Of a stretch of DNA of 64,000 nucleotides, positions 50,972 through 60,705 are shown one piece after another. A model generated the notes under the pieces. That model was not told the DNA's origin. It saw only the letters and a program-made list of their open reading frames with translations, and made no database searches. This stretch comes from Pseudomonas sp. FP198 (GTDB lineage: Bacteria; Pseudomonadota; Gammaproteobacteria; Pseudomonadales; Pseudomonadaceae). The translations under genes were made by a program, and so were the position numbers. Where the stretch lies: contig NZ_CP117452.1 in the NCBI RefSeq assembly GCF_030687895.1, forward strand, positions 5,323,001 through 5,387,000. Reading direction: 5' to 3'. Positions within the stretch are counted from its first letter, which is position 1, and each line of letters opens with the position of its first letter.

Positions 50972-53191
50972 GTGCCCGACGCCATCCTGCGCCTCGCCCT
51001 GCCATCGCCCCTGCGCCGTCTGTTCGACTACCGTGCCCCGGCCGGAGTAACACGCGCCCAGTTGCAGCCGGGCATGCGCCTGCGGGTGCCGTTCGGTCGG
51101 AGAGAAATGATCGGGATCCTGGTGGAAGTCACCGATCACAGCGAAGTGCCGGTCGACAAGCTCAAACCCGCCCTGGCGCTGCTCGACGCCACGCCACCGC
51201 TACCCGCGGCGCTGTTCAAGCTGTGCTTGTGGACCGCCCAGTATTATCAGCACAGCCTGGGCGACACCCTGAGCTGGGCGCTACCGGTGCTGTTGCGCCA
51301 GGGCGAACCGGCCGAGGCACGCCAGGAGCGATTCTGGTCGGTGACGCCGGGCGCTTCGCTGGATGACCCGCGCATCGCCCGCGCACCGCGCCAACGCGAG
51401 GCCCTGGCGACCCTGGCCCAGCATCCCCATGGGGTAGCGCACCAGTTGTTGAGCAAATTGATGCTCAGCAAGGATAGCCTTGACCTGCTGCTGGCCAAGA
51501 ATCTCGTCCAGGTAGAAGTCCGCCGGCACGCCCCCGACGCGCGCCACGAACACTGGCTGGCCCAGCCGGAACTGCCGCTCAATGCCGAACAGCGGACCGC
51601 TTGCGAGGCGATTCGCGCGGGTTTCGACAGCTATCACGCCTTTCTGCTGGCGGGCGTCACCGGCAGCGGCAAGACCGAGGTCTACCTGCAACTGATCCGC
51701 CAGACCCTTGAAGCCGGCAAGCAGGCCCTGGTGCTGATTCCGGAAATCAACCTGGGCCCACAGACCCTGGCGCGCTTCGAACAGCGCTTCAACGCGCGCA
51801 TCGCCCTGGTGCATTCGGCGGTCAACGACCGCGAGCGCCTGGAAGCCTGGCTCGCCGCGCGCGACGGCGAGGCCGACATCATCATCGGCACCCGCTCGGC
51901 GCTGTTCACGCCGATGAAAAATCCCGGTCTGATCATCATCGATGAAGAACACGACGGCTCCTATAAACAGCAGGAAGGCCTGCGCTACCACGCCCGCGAC
52001 CTGGCGCTGGTGCGGGCGCGCCAGGAAAACATCCCGATCGTGCTCGGCTCGGCCACGCCCTCCCTGGAAAGCCTGCACAACGCCTACACCGGTCGCTACG
52101 GCCTGCTGCGCCTCAACGAGCGGGCCGGCGGCGCCAAGCAGCCGCGCTTCCTGCGCCTGGATGTGAAAAGCCGCCCGCTGGACAGCGGCATTTCCGGACC
52201 GATGCAGCAAGCCATCGGCCAGACCCTGGCCGCTGGGCAGCAGGTGCTGGTGTTTCTCAACCGCCGGGGGTTCGCCCCGACCCTGTTGTGCCATGACTGC
52301 GGCTGGATGTCCGGCTGCGAGCGCTGCGACGCGCGGATGACCGTGCATCAGCGCTACGGCGAACTGCGCTGCCACCATTGCGGGCACTCCGAGCGGGTGC
52401 CGAGGCACTGCCCGCAGTGCGGGAAAGTGGACCTGCGCCCGGTAGGCGCCGGCACCGAGCGCGCCGAAGAACGTCTGGGCATCCTGTTTCCCGATTACCC
52501 GGTACTGCGGGTGGATCGCGACAGCACCTCGCGCAAGGATGCGATGAATCAGCTGTTCGCCACGATCCAGAAAGGCCAGCCGTGCATCCTGGTGGGCACG
52601 CAGATGCTCGCCAAGGGGCACCATTTCCCGCGGGTAACACTGGTGTCGATCCTGGATGCCGACGGCGGGCTGTTTTCCGGTGACTTCCGCGCGAGCGAGC
52701 GCATGGCGCAGTTGATCGTCCAGGTCGCGGGTCGCGCCGGGCGGGCCGAGGAACCGGGCAAAGTGATTATCCAGACCCACCTGGCCGACCATCCGCTGCT
52801 GATCCAGCTGACCGAGCAGGGCTACTTCGCCTTCGCCGAGCAGGCCTTGAGCGAACGTCGCGCCGCCGGGCTGCCGCCGTTCGCCCATCTGGCGTTGCTG
52901 CGGGCCGAGGCCCACAAGCCAGGACAGGCCGAAGGCTTCCTGGACGAAGCGTGCAGCGAGGCCGAGCGCCTGCTGGCGGAACAGAGCCTCAGCGGGATCG
53001 AACTATTGGGCCCGGTGCCGGCTCCGATGGAACGGCGGGCGGGACGTTATCGCGCACAGCTTTTATTACAGGCCAATGCCCGCGCACCGCTGCATCGGTT
53101 GCTGAGCGCCTGGTTGCTGATACTGGAACAATTGCCCAGCGGGCGGGCGGTGCGCTGGTCGCTGGATGTGGATCCGGTGGATTTGTATTGA
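50972..53191 (+). CDS. priA: Primosomal protein N' (replication restart helicase PriA)
   Basis: A 739-residue superfamily 2 helicase that rebuilds stalled replication forks by loading DnaB. An N-terminal DNA-binding domain (ILRLALPSPLRRLFDYRAPA) leads to Walker A LAGVTGSGKTEVYLQ, DEEH box IIDEEHDGSYKQQ and a zinc-binding insert with cysteines in LCHDCGWMSGCERCD and CHHCGH...CPQCG. The frame is open far upstream through the REP element; I chose the GTG at 50972 because it gives VPDAILRLALP, matching the normal PriA start. Confidence 0.95.
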   Translation: MPDAILRLALPSPLRRLFDYRAPAGVTRAQLQPGMRLRVPFGRREMIGILVEVTDHSEVPVDKLKPALALLDATPPLPAALFKLCLWTAQYYQHSLGDTLSWALPVLLRQGEPAEARQERFWSVTPGASLDDPRIARAPRQREALATLAQHPHGVAHQLLSKLMLSKDSLDLLLAKNLVQVEVRRHAPDARHEHWLAQPELPLNAEQRTACEAIRAGFDSYHAFLLAGVTGSGKTEVYLQLIRQTLEAGKQALVLIPEINLGPQTLARFEQRFNARIALVHSAVNDRERLEAWLAARDGEADIIIGTRSALFTPMKNPGLIIIDEEHDGSYKQQEGLRYHARDLALVRARQENIPIVLGSATPSLESLHNAYTGRYGLLRLNERAGGAKQPRFLRLDVKSRPLDSGISGPMQQAIGQTLAAGQQVLVFLNRRGFAPTLLCHDCGWMSGCERCDARMTVHQRYGELRCHHCGHSERVPRHCPQCGKVDLRPVGAGTERAEERLGILFPDYPVLRVDRDSTSRKDAMNQLFATIQKGQPCILVGTQMLAKGHHFPRVTLVSILDADGGLFSGDFRASERMAQLIVQVAGRAGRAEEPGKVIIQTHLADHPLLIQLTEQGYFAFAEQALSERRAAGLPPFAHLALLRAEAHKPGQAEGFLDEACSEAERLLAEQSLSGIELLGPVPAPMERRAGRYRAQLLLQANARAPLHRLLSAWLLILEQLPSGRAVRWSLDVDPVDLY

Positions 53192-53204
53192 CCGAGGCGC
53201 CGCC

Positions 53205-53268
53205 TTCGCGAGCGGGCTCGCTCCCACTGGGAACCGCGTTCCAGTGTGGGAGCGAGCCCGCTCGCGAA
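53205..53268. repeat. REP doublet, GTGGGAGCGAGC family, opposite arm order
   Basis: Arms TTCGCGAGCGGGCTCGCTCC... (53205-53227) and its complement (53246-53268) enclose 18 bp that also pair (GGGAACCGCGTTCC). The arm centre is CGGG/CCCG instead of CAGG/CCTG, changed on both sides. It lies between priA and argS. Confidence 0.9.
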
Positions 53269-53401
53269 GAGGCCCGAAAGGTCACCACACATACCCGCCC
53301 GACCCGCTACAGTTGGCAAGCTCGCCCGCGCCACGGATAATGCCCAGTTTTTCCACCAGCGCATCGAAGCGCCGCCGCGCCTGCGGTTGAAAGAGAAGAC
53401 C

Positions 53402-55138
53402 ATGAAAGACACCATTCGCCAGCTTATCCAGCAAGCCATCACCCAACTCGTCACTGAAGGTGTGCTGCCAGAAGGCCTGTCGCCGGCGATTCAGGTCGAG
53501 AACACCCGCGACAAGACCCACGGTGACTTTGCCAGCAACATCGCGATGATGCTCGCCAAACCGGCCGGCATGAAACCCCGCGACCTGGCGGAAAAGATCA
53601 TCGCCGCATTGCCGGCCGACGAAAACGTCACCAAGGCCGAAATCGCCGGCCCCGGGTTCATCAACTTCTTCCAGAACACCCAGGCGCTGGCCTCGCGGCT
53701 GGACGCGGCCCTGGCCGACGAGCGCCTCGGCGTACGCAAGGCCGGCCCGTTGCAGCGCACCGTGGTTGACCTGTCGGCCCCCAACCTCGCCAAGGAAATG
53801 CACGTCGGCCACCTGCGCTCGACCATTATTGGCGATGGCGTGGCGCGCGTCCTGGAGTTTCTCGGTGACACGGTGATCCGCCAGAACCACGTCGGCGACT
53901 GGGGCACCCAGTTCGGCATGCTGATGGCCTACCTGCAGGAAAACCCGATCACCAGCGACGAGCTGTCGGACCTGGAAAACTTCTACCGCGCCGCGAAGCA
54001 ACGCTTCGACGAGTCGCCCGAATTCGCCGACCGCGCCCGTGGCCTGGTGGTCAAGCTGCAGGCCGGCGATGCCGAGTGCCTGGCGCTGTGGACAAAGTTC
54101 AAGGACATCTCGCTGTCCCACTGCCAGAAGATCTACGAGCTGCTGAACGTCAAGCTGAGCATGGCCGACGTGATGGGCGAAAGCGCCTACAACGACGACC
54201 TGATCAACGTGGTCAACGACCTCCGGGCCAAGGGCATGCTGGTGGAAAGCAACGGCGCCCAGTGCGTGTTCCTCGACCAGTTCAAGACCGCCGATGGCGA
54301 GCCGCTGCCGGTGATCATCGTCAAGGCTGACGGTGGCTACCTCTACGCCACCACCGACCTGGCGGCCGTGCGTTATCGCAACGGCGTGCTGAAGGCCGAC
54401 CGGGTCCTGTATTTCGTCGACCAGCGCCAGGCCCTGCACTTCCAGCAGGTGTTCGAAGTAGCCCGCCTGGCCGGTTTCGTGACCCACCCGATGGAAATGG
54501 AACACATGGGGTTCGGCACCATGAACGGCGCCGATGGCCGCCCGTTCAAGACCCGCGATGGCGGCACGGTGAAGCTGATCGACCTGCTCACCGAAGCCCA
54601 GGACCGTGCGTACACCCTGGTCAAGGGCAAGAACCCGGAGCTGGCCGAAGACGAACTGCGCAAGATCGCCAAGGTGGTCGGCATCGACGCGGTGAAATAC
54701 GCCGACCTGTCGAAGCACCGCACCAGCGACTACAGCTTCAACTTCGACCTGATGCTCAACTTCGAAGGCAACACCGCACCGTACCTGCTGTACGCCTACA
54801 CCCGCGTGGCGGGCGTGTTCCGCAAACTCGGCAAGGGCTTCGACGAAATCGAGGGCCAGATCGTCCTCGAAGCCGCCCACGAGCAGGAGCTGGCGGCCAG
54901 GCTGGCGCAGTTCGGTGAAGTCCTCAACAACGTCGCCGACAAGGGCACGCCGCACACCTTGTGCGCCTACCTGTACGACGTCGCCGGGCTGTTTTCCAGC
55001 TTCTACGAGAACTGCCCGATCCTCAACGCCGAGACCCCGGCACAAATGCAGAGCCGCCTGCGCCTCGCCGCGCTGACCGGGCGCACGCTCAAGCAAGGCC
55101 TGGAGCTGCTGGGCCTGGAAACGCTGGAGCGCATGTAA
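53402..55138 (+). CDS. argS: Arginyl-tRNA synthetase
   Basis: A 578-residue class I synthetase. The HIGH-type motif is [12 protein letters not shown]; upstream is the ArgS N-terminal domain and at the end the anticodon-binding DALR domain ([16 protein letters not shown] to the C terminus). It charges tRNA-Arg. The ATG at 53402 has GAGAAG upstream; longer open frame extends into the REP region and was rejected. The next gene follows by one base. Confidence 0.97.
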   Translation: MKDTIRQLIQQAITQLVTEGVLPEGLSPAIQVENTRDKTHGDFASNIAMMLAKPAGMKPRDLAEKIIAALPADENVTKAEIAGPGFINFFQNTQALASRLDAALADERLGVRKAGPLQRTVVDLSAPNLAKEMHVGHLRSTIIGDGVARVLEFLGDTVIRQNHVGDWGTQFGMLMAYLQENPITSDELSDLENFYRAAKQRFDESPEFADRARGLVVKLQAGDAECLALWTKFKDISLSHCQKIYELLNVKLSMADVMGESAYNDDLINVVNDLRAKGMLVESNGAQCVFLDQFKTADGEPLPVIIVKADGGYLYATTDLAAVRYRNGVLKADRVLYFVDQRQALHFQQVFEVARLAGFVTHPMEMEHMGFGTMNGADGRPFKTRDGGTVKLIDLLTEAQDRAYTLVKGKNPELAEDELRKIAKVVGIDAVKYADLSKHRTSDYSFNFDLMLNFEGNTAPYLLYAYTRVAGVFRKLGKGFDEIEGQIVLEAAHEQELAARLAQFGEVLNNVADKGTPHTLCAYLYDVAGLFSSFYENCPILNAETPAQMQSRLRLAALTGRTLKQGLELLGLETLERM

Positions 55139-55139
55139 C

Positions 55140-55835
55140 TTGGCCGCCAAGAAAAAACCTGCACCCAAACGCGGCGCCAGTCGTTACCAGCCCCCGGCCA
55201 AACAGCCGATTCCGGGCTGGTTGTGGATGGCGATCGGCCTGACTGTCGGCGCCTTCATCGTCTTCCTGATGAAGCTCGAACCGGGCCAGGGCGATGACGT
55301 CAAGCGTGTTCGGCAAGAGCAGCAGAAAGCCACGCGGATCGCCGAGGCCAACAAGACCCCGCCGAGCCCGACACAACCGGTGAAGCCGAAATACGACTTC
55401 TACACCTTGCTGCCGGAATCGGAGGTCATCGTGCCGCCCGACGCGGTGCCGGAGAAGACCCTGCCGACGCCGCAGGTGCCGACCACGCCAGTGACCCCGG
55501 CCGAAGCGGCGAAGATCGACACCGCCCGCGCCCAAGCCGCCCTGGCCGGCATTACGCCGCCACCGGCCCCGCCGGTGCAGAAGGCCGCGCCGGTGACCAA
55601 ATTCTTCCTGCAGGCCGGCTCGTTCCGCAAGGAAGCCGACGCCGACAAGGTCCGGGCGCAGATCATTCTGCTGGGCCAGTCGGTGTCGGTGGAGTCCGGA
55701 ACCGTGAAGGACGAAACCTGGTATCGGGTATTAGTGGGACCGTTCAGCAATCGCGAGGAGCTGACCAAGGCCCAGAAACAACTGGCTGGCAGCGGTTTCA
55801 GCAACCTGTTGTTACAACAACGTCAAAGCCGCTAG
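55140..55835 (+). CDS. SPOR-domain protein, FtsN-like
   Basis: A 231-residue bitopic protein: basic cytoplasmic tail (MAAKKKPAPKRGASRY), one membrane helix (about 25-43), a Pro/Thr-rich periplasmic linker, and a C-terminal SPOR domain (TKFFLQAGSFRKEADADKVR to the end) that binds septal peptidoglycan. It takes the place of FtsN in the conserved argS-SPOR-hslVU order. It starts with TTG at 55140, one base after the argS stop; GGAG lies about ten bases upstream. Confidence 0.85.
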   Translation: MAAKKKPAPKRGASRYQPPAKQPIPGWLWMAIGLTVGAFIVFLMKLEPGQGDDVKRVRQEQQKATRIAEANKTPPSPTQPVKPKYDFYTLLPESEVIVPPDAVPEKTLPTPQVPTTPVTPAEAAKIDTARAQAALAGITPPPAPPVQKAAPVTKFFLQAGSFRKEADADKVRAQIILLGQSVSVESGTVKDETWYRVLVGPFSNREELTKAQKQLAGSGFSNLLLQQRQSR

Positions 55836-55854
55836 GCACACTGACACAAACCCC

Positions 55855-55985
55855 GTGGCGAGGGGATTTATCCCCGCTGGGCTGCGAAGCGGCCCCAAAA
55901 GCTTGAGGGAGTCAACTCAGACGCACCGAAGCGGCAGGCTTTTAGGGCCGCTTCGCGCCCCAGCGGGGATAAATCCCCTCGCCAC
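55855..55985. repeat. Long REP doublet, GTGGCGAGGGGATT family
   Basis: Arms at 55855-55881 (GTGGCGAGGGGATTTATCCC...) and 55959-55985 are exact complements. The inner ends add a further pairing (GCTGCGAAGCGGCC with GGGCCGCTTCGC). It lies between the FtsN-like gene and the heat-shock promoter of hslV. Confidence 0.9.
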
Positions 55986-56036
55986 AGGATCGTGGAACAT
56001 TCACAACACACCACTCATCCCCTCCCCCGCCCCGCA

Positions 56037-56064
56037 GTTGAAAAAAACCACGCCACCCCCATAT
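56037..56064 (+). promoter_or_regulatory. Sigma32-type heat-shock promoter for hslVU
   Basis: GTTGAAA (56037-56043), a 13-bp spacer and CCCCATAT (56057-56064) match the heat-shock consensus CTTGAAA / CCCCATNT at all but one position. It lies 47 bp before the hslV start. hslVU is a known heat-shock operon in other bacteria. Confidence 0.75.
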
Positions 56065-56110
56065 CTGTTCCATCCGGGCATTTTCGCCCCGCTGCGTGGA
56101 GACTCTTCCC

Positions 56111-56641
56111 TTGACCACCATCGTTTCAGTCCGCCGTCACGGCAAAGTCGTCATGGGCGGCGACGGCCAGGTTTCATTGGGCAACACCGTGATGAAAGGC
56201 AACGCGAAGAAAGTCCGCCGCCTGTATCACGGCCAGGTCATCGCCGGTTTCGCCGGGGCCACCGCCGACGCCTTCACCCTGTTCGAGCGTTTCGAAGGGC
56301 AACTTGAAAAACACCAGGGTCACCTGGTCCGCGCGGCCGTCGAGCTGGCCAAGGAATGGCGCACCGACCGTTCCCTGAGCCGCCTCGAAGCCATGCTTGC
56401 GGTGGCCAACAAGGATGCTTCCTTGATCATTACCGGCAACGGCGACGTGGTTGAACCGGAAGACGGCCTGATCGCCATGGGTTCCGGTGGCGCCTACGCC
56501 CAGGCCGCCGCCAGCGCCCTGCTGAAAAAGACCGACCTGTCGGCCCGCGAGATCGTCGAGACTGCCCTGGGCATCGCCGGCGACATCTGCGTTTTCACCA
56601 ACCACACCCAGACCATTGAGGAGCAGGACCTCGCGGAATAA
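56111..56641 (+). CDS. hslV: ATP-dependent protease subunit HslV
   Basis: A 176-residue proteasome-like peptidase. The start is a TTG at 56111, so that the second residue is the catalytic Thr ([19 protein letters not shown]), exposed when the first Met is removed; GGAG lies nine bases upstream. Lys in [19 protein letters not shown] region and [11 protein letters not shown] are typical. It forms dodecamers capped by HslU. An in-frame GTG at 56096 would bury the Thr and is rejected. Confidence 0.96.
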   Translation: MTTIVSVRRHGKVVMGGDGQVSLGNTVMKGNAKKVRRLYHGQVIAGFAGATADAFTLFERFEGQLEKHQGHLVRAAVELAKEWRTDRSLSRLEAMLAVANKDASLIITGNGDVVEPEDGLIAMGSGGAYAQAAASALLKKTDLSAREIVETALGIAGDICVFTNHTQTIEEQDLAE

Positions 56642-56684
56642 GCCCTTTCAGGCCCAGACTCCCGCTTGAGGACCGCCAATTATT

Positions 56685-58022
56685 ATGTCCATGACTCCCC
56701 GCGAAATCGTCCACGAACTCAATCGTCACATCATCGGCCAGGACGATGCCAAGCGCGCCGTCGCCATCGCCCTGCGTAACCGCTGGCGCCGGATGCAACT
56801 GCCGGAAGAACTGCGCGTCGAAGTGACCCCCAAGAACATCCTGATGATCGGCCCGACCGGTGTCGGCAAGACCGAGATCGCCCGCCGCCTGGCCAAGCTC
56901 GCCAACGCGCCATTCATCAAGGTCGAAGCCACCAAGTTCACCGAAGTCGGCTACGTGGGCCGCGACGTCGAGTCGATCATTCGTGACCTGGCCGATGCCG
57001 CGATCAAGCTGCTGCGCGAACAGGAAATCACCAAGGTTCGCCATCGCGCCGAAGACGCCGCGGAGGAGCGCATCCTCGATGCCCTGCTGCCACCGGCGCG
57101 CATGGGCTTCAACGCCGACGCCGCCACGACCCAGGATTCCAACACCCGCCAGCTGTTCCGCAAACGCCTGCGCGAAGGCCAGCTGGACGACAAGGAGATC
57201 GAGATCGAGGTGGCCGAAATGGCCGGTGTCGACATTTCCGCGCCGCCAGGCATGGAAGAAATGACCAACCAGTTGCAGAGCCTGTTCGCCAACATGGGCA
57301 AGGGCAAGAAGAAAAGCCGCAAGCTCAAGGTCAAGGAAGCGCTGAAGCTGGTGCGCGATGAAGAAGCCAGTCGCCTGGTCAACGAAGAGGAACTGAAGGC
57401 CAAGGCCCTGGAAGCGGTCGAGCAGCACGGCATCGTGTTCATCGACGAAATCGACAAGGTCGCCAAGCGCGGCAATGTCGGCGGCGCCGATGTTTCTCGT
57501 GAAGGCGTGCAACGCGACCTGCTGCCGTTGATCGAAGGCTGCACGGTGAATACCAAGCTGGGCATGGTCAAGACCGACCACATCCTGTTCATCGCCTCCG
57601 GTGCGTTCCACTTGAGCAAGCCGAGCGACCTGGTGCCTGAGCTGCAAGGCCGCTTGCCGATCCGGGTCGAACTCAAGGCGCTGTCGCCGGAAGATTTCGA
57701 GCGCATCCTGAGCGAGCCCCATGCGTCGCTGACCGAGCAATATTGCGCGCTGCTCAAGACCGAAGGCCTGAACATCGAATTCGCGCCGGAAGGCATCAAG
57801 CGCCTGGCGCAGATCGCCTGGCAGGTCAACGAGAAGACCGAGAACATCGGTGCCCGGCGCCTGCACACGCTGCTTGAACGCCTGCTCGAGGAAGTCTCGT
57901 TCAGCGCCGGCGACCTGGCCAGCGCCCACAACGAAGCGCCGATCATCATCGACGCCGAGTACGTCAACAGCCACCTGGGCGAGCTGGCGCAGAACGAAGA
58001 CCTGTCGCGGTATATCCTTTAA
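56685..58022 (+). CDS. hslU: ATP-dependent protease ATPase subunit HslU
   Basis: A 445-residue AAA+ unfoldase. Walker [16 protein letters not shown], the pore motif GYVGRDVES, an inserted I domain (about residues 110-240), Walker [14 protein letters not shown], and a C-terminal tail LSRYIL that docks on HslV. It unfolds substrates for HslV. It follows hslV by 43 bp and is probably co-transcribed from the heat-shock promoter. Confidence 0.97.
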   Translation: MSMTPREIVHELNRHIIGQDDAKRAVAIALRNRWRRMQLPEELRVEVTPKNILMIGPTGVGKTEIARRLAKLANAPFIKVEATKFTEVGYVGRDVESIIRDLADAAIKLLREQEITKVRHRAEDAAEERILDALLPPARMGFNADAATTQDSNTRQLFRKRLREGQLDDKEIEIEVAEMAGVDISAPPGMEEMTNQLQSLFANMGKGKKKSRKLKVKEALKLVRDEEASRLVNEEELKAKALEAVEQHGIVFIDEIDKVAKRGNVGGADVSREGVQRDLLPLIEGCTVNTKLGMVKTDHILFIASGAFHLSKPSDLVPELQGRLPIRVELKALSPEDFERILSEPHASLTEQYCALLKTEGLNIEFAPEGIKRLAQIAWQVNEKTENIGARRLHTLLERLLEEVSFSAGDLASAHNEAPIIIDAEYVNSHLGELAQNEDLSRYIL

Positions 58023-58023
58023 A

Positions 58024-58107
58024 GTTGCAAGCTTCTAGCTGCAAGCTGCAAGCGGGTCACCTCCAGCTTGTAGCTTGTAGCTTGTAGCTCGTAGCTTGTA
58101 AGCTGCC
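58024..58107. repeat. Heptamer repeat array AGCTTGT in inverted arrangement
   Basis: Right part (58065-58099): five tandem heptamers, AGCTTGT three times, AGCTCGT, AGCTTGT. Left part (about 58025-58052): GCAAGCT-type units running as the imperfect reverse complement. Together they can form a long imperfect hairpin directly after hslU and before the DUF971 gene, whose ATG follows within four bases. Confidence 0.75.
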
Positions 58108-58110
58108 TTT

Positions 58111-58488
58111 ATGACCAAACTCCCCACCGCCATCAACCTGCACAAAGCCTCCAGGACCCTGACGCTCAAGTACGCGCCGGACGAGGAGTATCACCTGCCC
58201 GCGGAATTCCTGCGGGTGCACTCGCCTTCCGCCGAGGTCCAGGGCCACGGCAAACCCATCCTGCAATACGGCAAGCTCGGCGTCGGCCTGACCAAGGTCG
58301 AACCGGCCGGCCAATACGCACTGAAACTGACCTTCGACGACGGCCACGACAGCGGATTGTTCACCTGGGACTACCTGTACCAGTTGGCGGTGCGCCAGGA
58401 AGACCTGTGGAACGATTATCTCGCCGAACTCAAGGCGGCCGGAAAAACCCGCGACCCGAATGCGTCCGTCGTCAAGCTGATGCTCTAG
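58111..58488 (+). CDS. DUF971 protein (gamma-butyrobetaine hydroxylase-like N-terminal domain)
   Basis: A 125-residue single-domain protein: AINLHKASRTLTLKYAPDEE, LPAEFLRVHSPSAEVQGHG, KLTFDDGHDSGLFTWDYLYQL. The family is common next to hslVU in proteobacteria and resembles the N-terminal domain of carnitine-pathway hydroxylases; its role is not established, with links to iron-sulfur proteins proposed. The start lies at the end of the heptamer array, without a clear ribosome site. Confidence 0.82.
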   Translation: MTKLPTAINLHKASRTLTLKYAPDEEYHLPAEFLRVHSPSAEVQGHGKPILQYGKLGVGLTKVEPAGQYALKLTFDDGHDSGLFTWDYLYQLAVRQEDLWNDYLAELKAAGKTRDPNASVVKLML

Positions 58489-58610
58489 CTCAAGGGCTGG
58501 CGCATTAGGGCGAATTTTCTAGACTCATCTGCTTGAATGCCTGCGCGGCAACGTCAATGACTGGCCTGCTTGCGAAAAAAATTAAACTCGGGTAACCAAT
58601 GGAGCTGGCA

Positions 58611-58640
58611 AGTTCCCTGCAAAGGAACCGGCGAGTTCCT
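58611..58640. promoter_or_regulatory. Inverted GGAAC/GTTCC half-sites upstream of phaC1 (candidate PhaD operator)
   Basis: AGGAAC-cggcga-GTTCCT (58623-58640) is a perfect 6-base inverted repeat; a third half-site GTTCC stands at 58612-58616. PhaD-type regulators bind inverted half-sites in pha promoters. The spacing here is six bases; assignment is by position only. Confidence 0.4.
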
Positions 58641-58698
58641 GGCACACGTTTCCTCATTGCCCTCGATGCGGAATTAATGGTCACCCCGAGCAGCGTAC

Positions 58699-58714
58699 CT
58701 GGTATTGGCCTTGC
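58699..58714 (+). promoter_or_regulatory. Candidate sigma54 promoter of phaC1
   Basis: CTGGTATTGGCCTTGC carries the invariant GG and GC ten bases apart (-24/-12) and matches TGG-N8-TTGC. It lies 52 bp before the phaC1 ATG. A sigma54-type promoter has been reported for phaC1 in P. aeruginosa. The central part departs from the CACG consensus. Confidence 0.5.
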
Positions 58715-58765
58715 GGCTTCTGGCACGGTCCCGGTACTCGTCTGAAGGACAATGGAGCGTCGTAG

Positions 58766-60445
58766 ATGAGCAACAAGAACAACGATGAGTTGAAGTACCA
58801 AGCTTCGGAAAATACCCTGGGCTTGAATCCCGTTGTCGGCTTGCGCAGGAAAGACCTGCTGGCCTCTGCCCGGATGGTGCTGACCCAGACCATCAAACAA
58901 CCGCTGCACAGCGTCAAGCACGTCGCCCATTTCGGCGCGGAACTGAGGAAAGTCCTGTTCGGCAAATCCGAGTTGCAACCCGCCAGTGATGACCGTCGTT
59001 TCAACGACCCGGCGTGGAGCCAGAACCCGCTCTACAGACGTTATCTGCAAACCTATCTGGCGTGGCGCAAGGAGCTGCACGCCTGGATCGACGACAGCAG
59101 CCTCTCGCCCCAGGACATCAGCCGCGGGCACTTCGTGATCAACCTGATGACCGAAGCCATGGCCCCGACCAATTCGGCGGCCAACCCGGCGGCGGTCAAG
59201 CGTTTCTTCGAAACCGGCGGCAAGAGCCTGCTCGATGGCCTGTCCCACCTGGCCAAGGACCTGGTGCACAACGGCGGGATGCCGAGCCAGGTGGACATGG
59301 GTGCATTCGAAGTCGGCAAGAGCCTGGGCGTGACCGAAGGTTCGGTAGTCTTTCGCAATGACGTGCTGGAGCTGATCCAGTACCGCCCCATCACCGAGCA
59401 GGTCCATGAGCGACCGTTGCTGGTGGTGCCGCCGCAAATCAACAAGTTCTATGTCTTCGACCTCAGCCCGGACAAGAGCCTGGCGCGCTTCTGCCTGCGC
59501 AGCAACGTGCAGACTTTTATCATCAGCTGGCGCAACCCCACCAAGGCGCAGCGCGAATGGGGCCTGTCGACCTACATCGAAGCGCTCAAGGAAGCGGTGG
59601 ACGTGGTCACGGCCATCACCGGCAGCAAGGACGTGAACATGCTGGGCGCCTGCTCGGGCGGCATCACCTGCACCGCGCTGCTCGGCCATTACGCCGCGCT
59701 GGGGGAGAAAAAGGTCAACGCCCTGACCCTGCTGGTGAGCGTGTTGGACACCACCCTGGACACCGACGTGGCGCTGTTCGTCGACGAGCAGACCCTGGAA
59801 ACGGCCAAGCGCCATTCCTACCAGGCCGGCGTGCTGGAAGGCCGCGACATGGCCAAGGTCTTCGCCTGGATGCGGCCCAATGATCTGATCTGGAACTACT
59901 GGGTGAACAATTACCTGCTGGGCAACGAGCCGCCGGTGTTCGACATCCTGTTCTGGAACAACGACACCACGCGACTCCCGGCGGCGTTCCATGGCGACCT
60001 CATCGAGATGTTCAAGAACAACCCGCTGATCCGCCCCAACGCACTGGAAGTGTGCGGCACGCCGATCGACCTCAAGCAGGTCAGCGCCGATATCTTTTCC
60101 CTGGCCGGCACCAACGACCACATCACCCCGTGGAAGTCCTGCTACAAATCGGCGCAGCTGTTCGGCGGCAAGGTTGAATTCGTGCTGTCGAGCAGCGGTC
60201 ACATCCAGAGCATTCTCAACCCGCCGGGCAATCCCAAGTCACGCTACATGACCAGTGAAGACATGCCGGCCAAGGCCGAGGACTGGATGGAGAATTCCAC
60301 CAAGCACACCGACTCCTGGTGGCTGCACTGGCAAGCCTGGCAGGCCGAGCGCTCGGGCAAGCTGAAGAAGGCCCCCACCGTGCTGGGCAACAAGACGTAT
60401 GTGGCCGGGGAAGCGGCGCCGGGCACTTATGTGCATGAGCGGTAA
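58766..60445 (+). CDS. phaC1: Class II polyhydroxyalkanoate synthase 1
   Basis: A 559-residue synthase joining medium-chain 3-hydroxyacyl-CoA into polyester at the granule surface. Alpha/beta-hydrolase fold with nucleophile Cys296 in the lipase-like box GACSGG, and Asp451 and His479 as partners (GTNDHITPW, SSSGHIQSIL). It is 559 residues long, as usual for class II enzymes. First gene of the pha locus, with a candidate sigma54 promoter and inverted repeats upstream; a REP doublet separates it from phaZ. Confidence 0.96.
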   Translation: MSNKNNDELKYQASENTLGLNPVVGLRRKDLLASARMVLTQTIKQPLHSVKHVAHFGAELRKVLFGKSELQPASDDRRFNDPAWSQNPLYRRYLQTYLAWRKELHAWIDDSSLSPQDISRGHFVINLMTEAMAPTNSAANPAAVKRFFETGGKSLLDGLSHLAKDLVHNGGMPSQVDMGAFEVGKSLGVTEGSVVFRNDVLELIQYRPITEQVHERPLLVVPPQINKFYVFDLSPDKSLARFCLRSNVQTFIISWRNPTKAQREWGLSTYIEALKEAVDVVTAITGSKDVNMLGACSGGITCTALLGHYAALGEKKVNALTLLVSVLDTTLDTDVALFVDEQTLETAKRHSYQAGVLEGRDMAKVFAWMRPNDLIWNYWVNNYLLGNEPPVFDILFWNNDTTRLPAAFHGDLIEMFKNNPLIRPNALEVCGTPIDLKQVSADIFSLAGTNDHITPWKSCYKSAQLFGGKVEFVLSSSGHIQSILNPPGNPKSRYMTSEDMPAKAEDWMENSTKHTDSWWLHWQAWQAERSGKLKKAPTVLGNKTYVAGEAAPGTYVHER

Positions 60446-60564
60446 AGAATGCTGTTCGTCCGCTGCAGGACTGGGTTTGCTCACGAATGCCCCCCGGCAG
60501 CCGACACTGAATGCAAGGCCCACAGCGTTGGTGAACACAGACTTAGGTTCACAGCAGATCCAAT

Positions 60565-60652
60565 GTGGGAGCGAGCTTGCTCGCGATGGCGGCGGCACAG
60601 TCAAAGTTTGTCTGTGCTGACAGACCGCAATCGCGAGCAAGCTCGCTCCCAC
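60565..60652. repeat. REP doublet, GTGGGAGCGAGC family, between phaC1 and phaZ
   Basis: Arms at 60565-60587 and 60630-60652 are exact complements, with an inner pairing CACAG...CTGTG. It stands inside the pha gene run, 119 bp after phaC1 and 53 bp before phaZ. Confidence 0.92.
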
Positions 60653-60705
60653 AAGGGATCGGGGGAAAAATGAAAGACCGCGACCCAACCCACAGGGCTT
60701 GAAGC

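Noticed and set aside
53246..53401. N-terminal extension of argS
   Set aside because: It is translated REP and intergenic sequence; the ATG at 53402 has a ribosome site and normal ArgS start.
58024..58107. CRISPR-like array
   Set aside because: Units are seven bases, directly abutting, without unique spacers and without cas genes.
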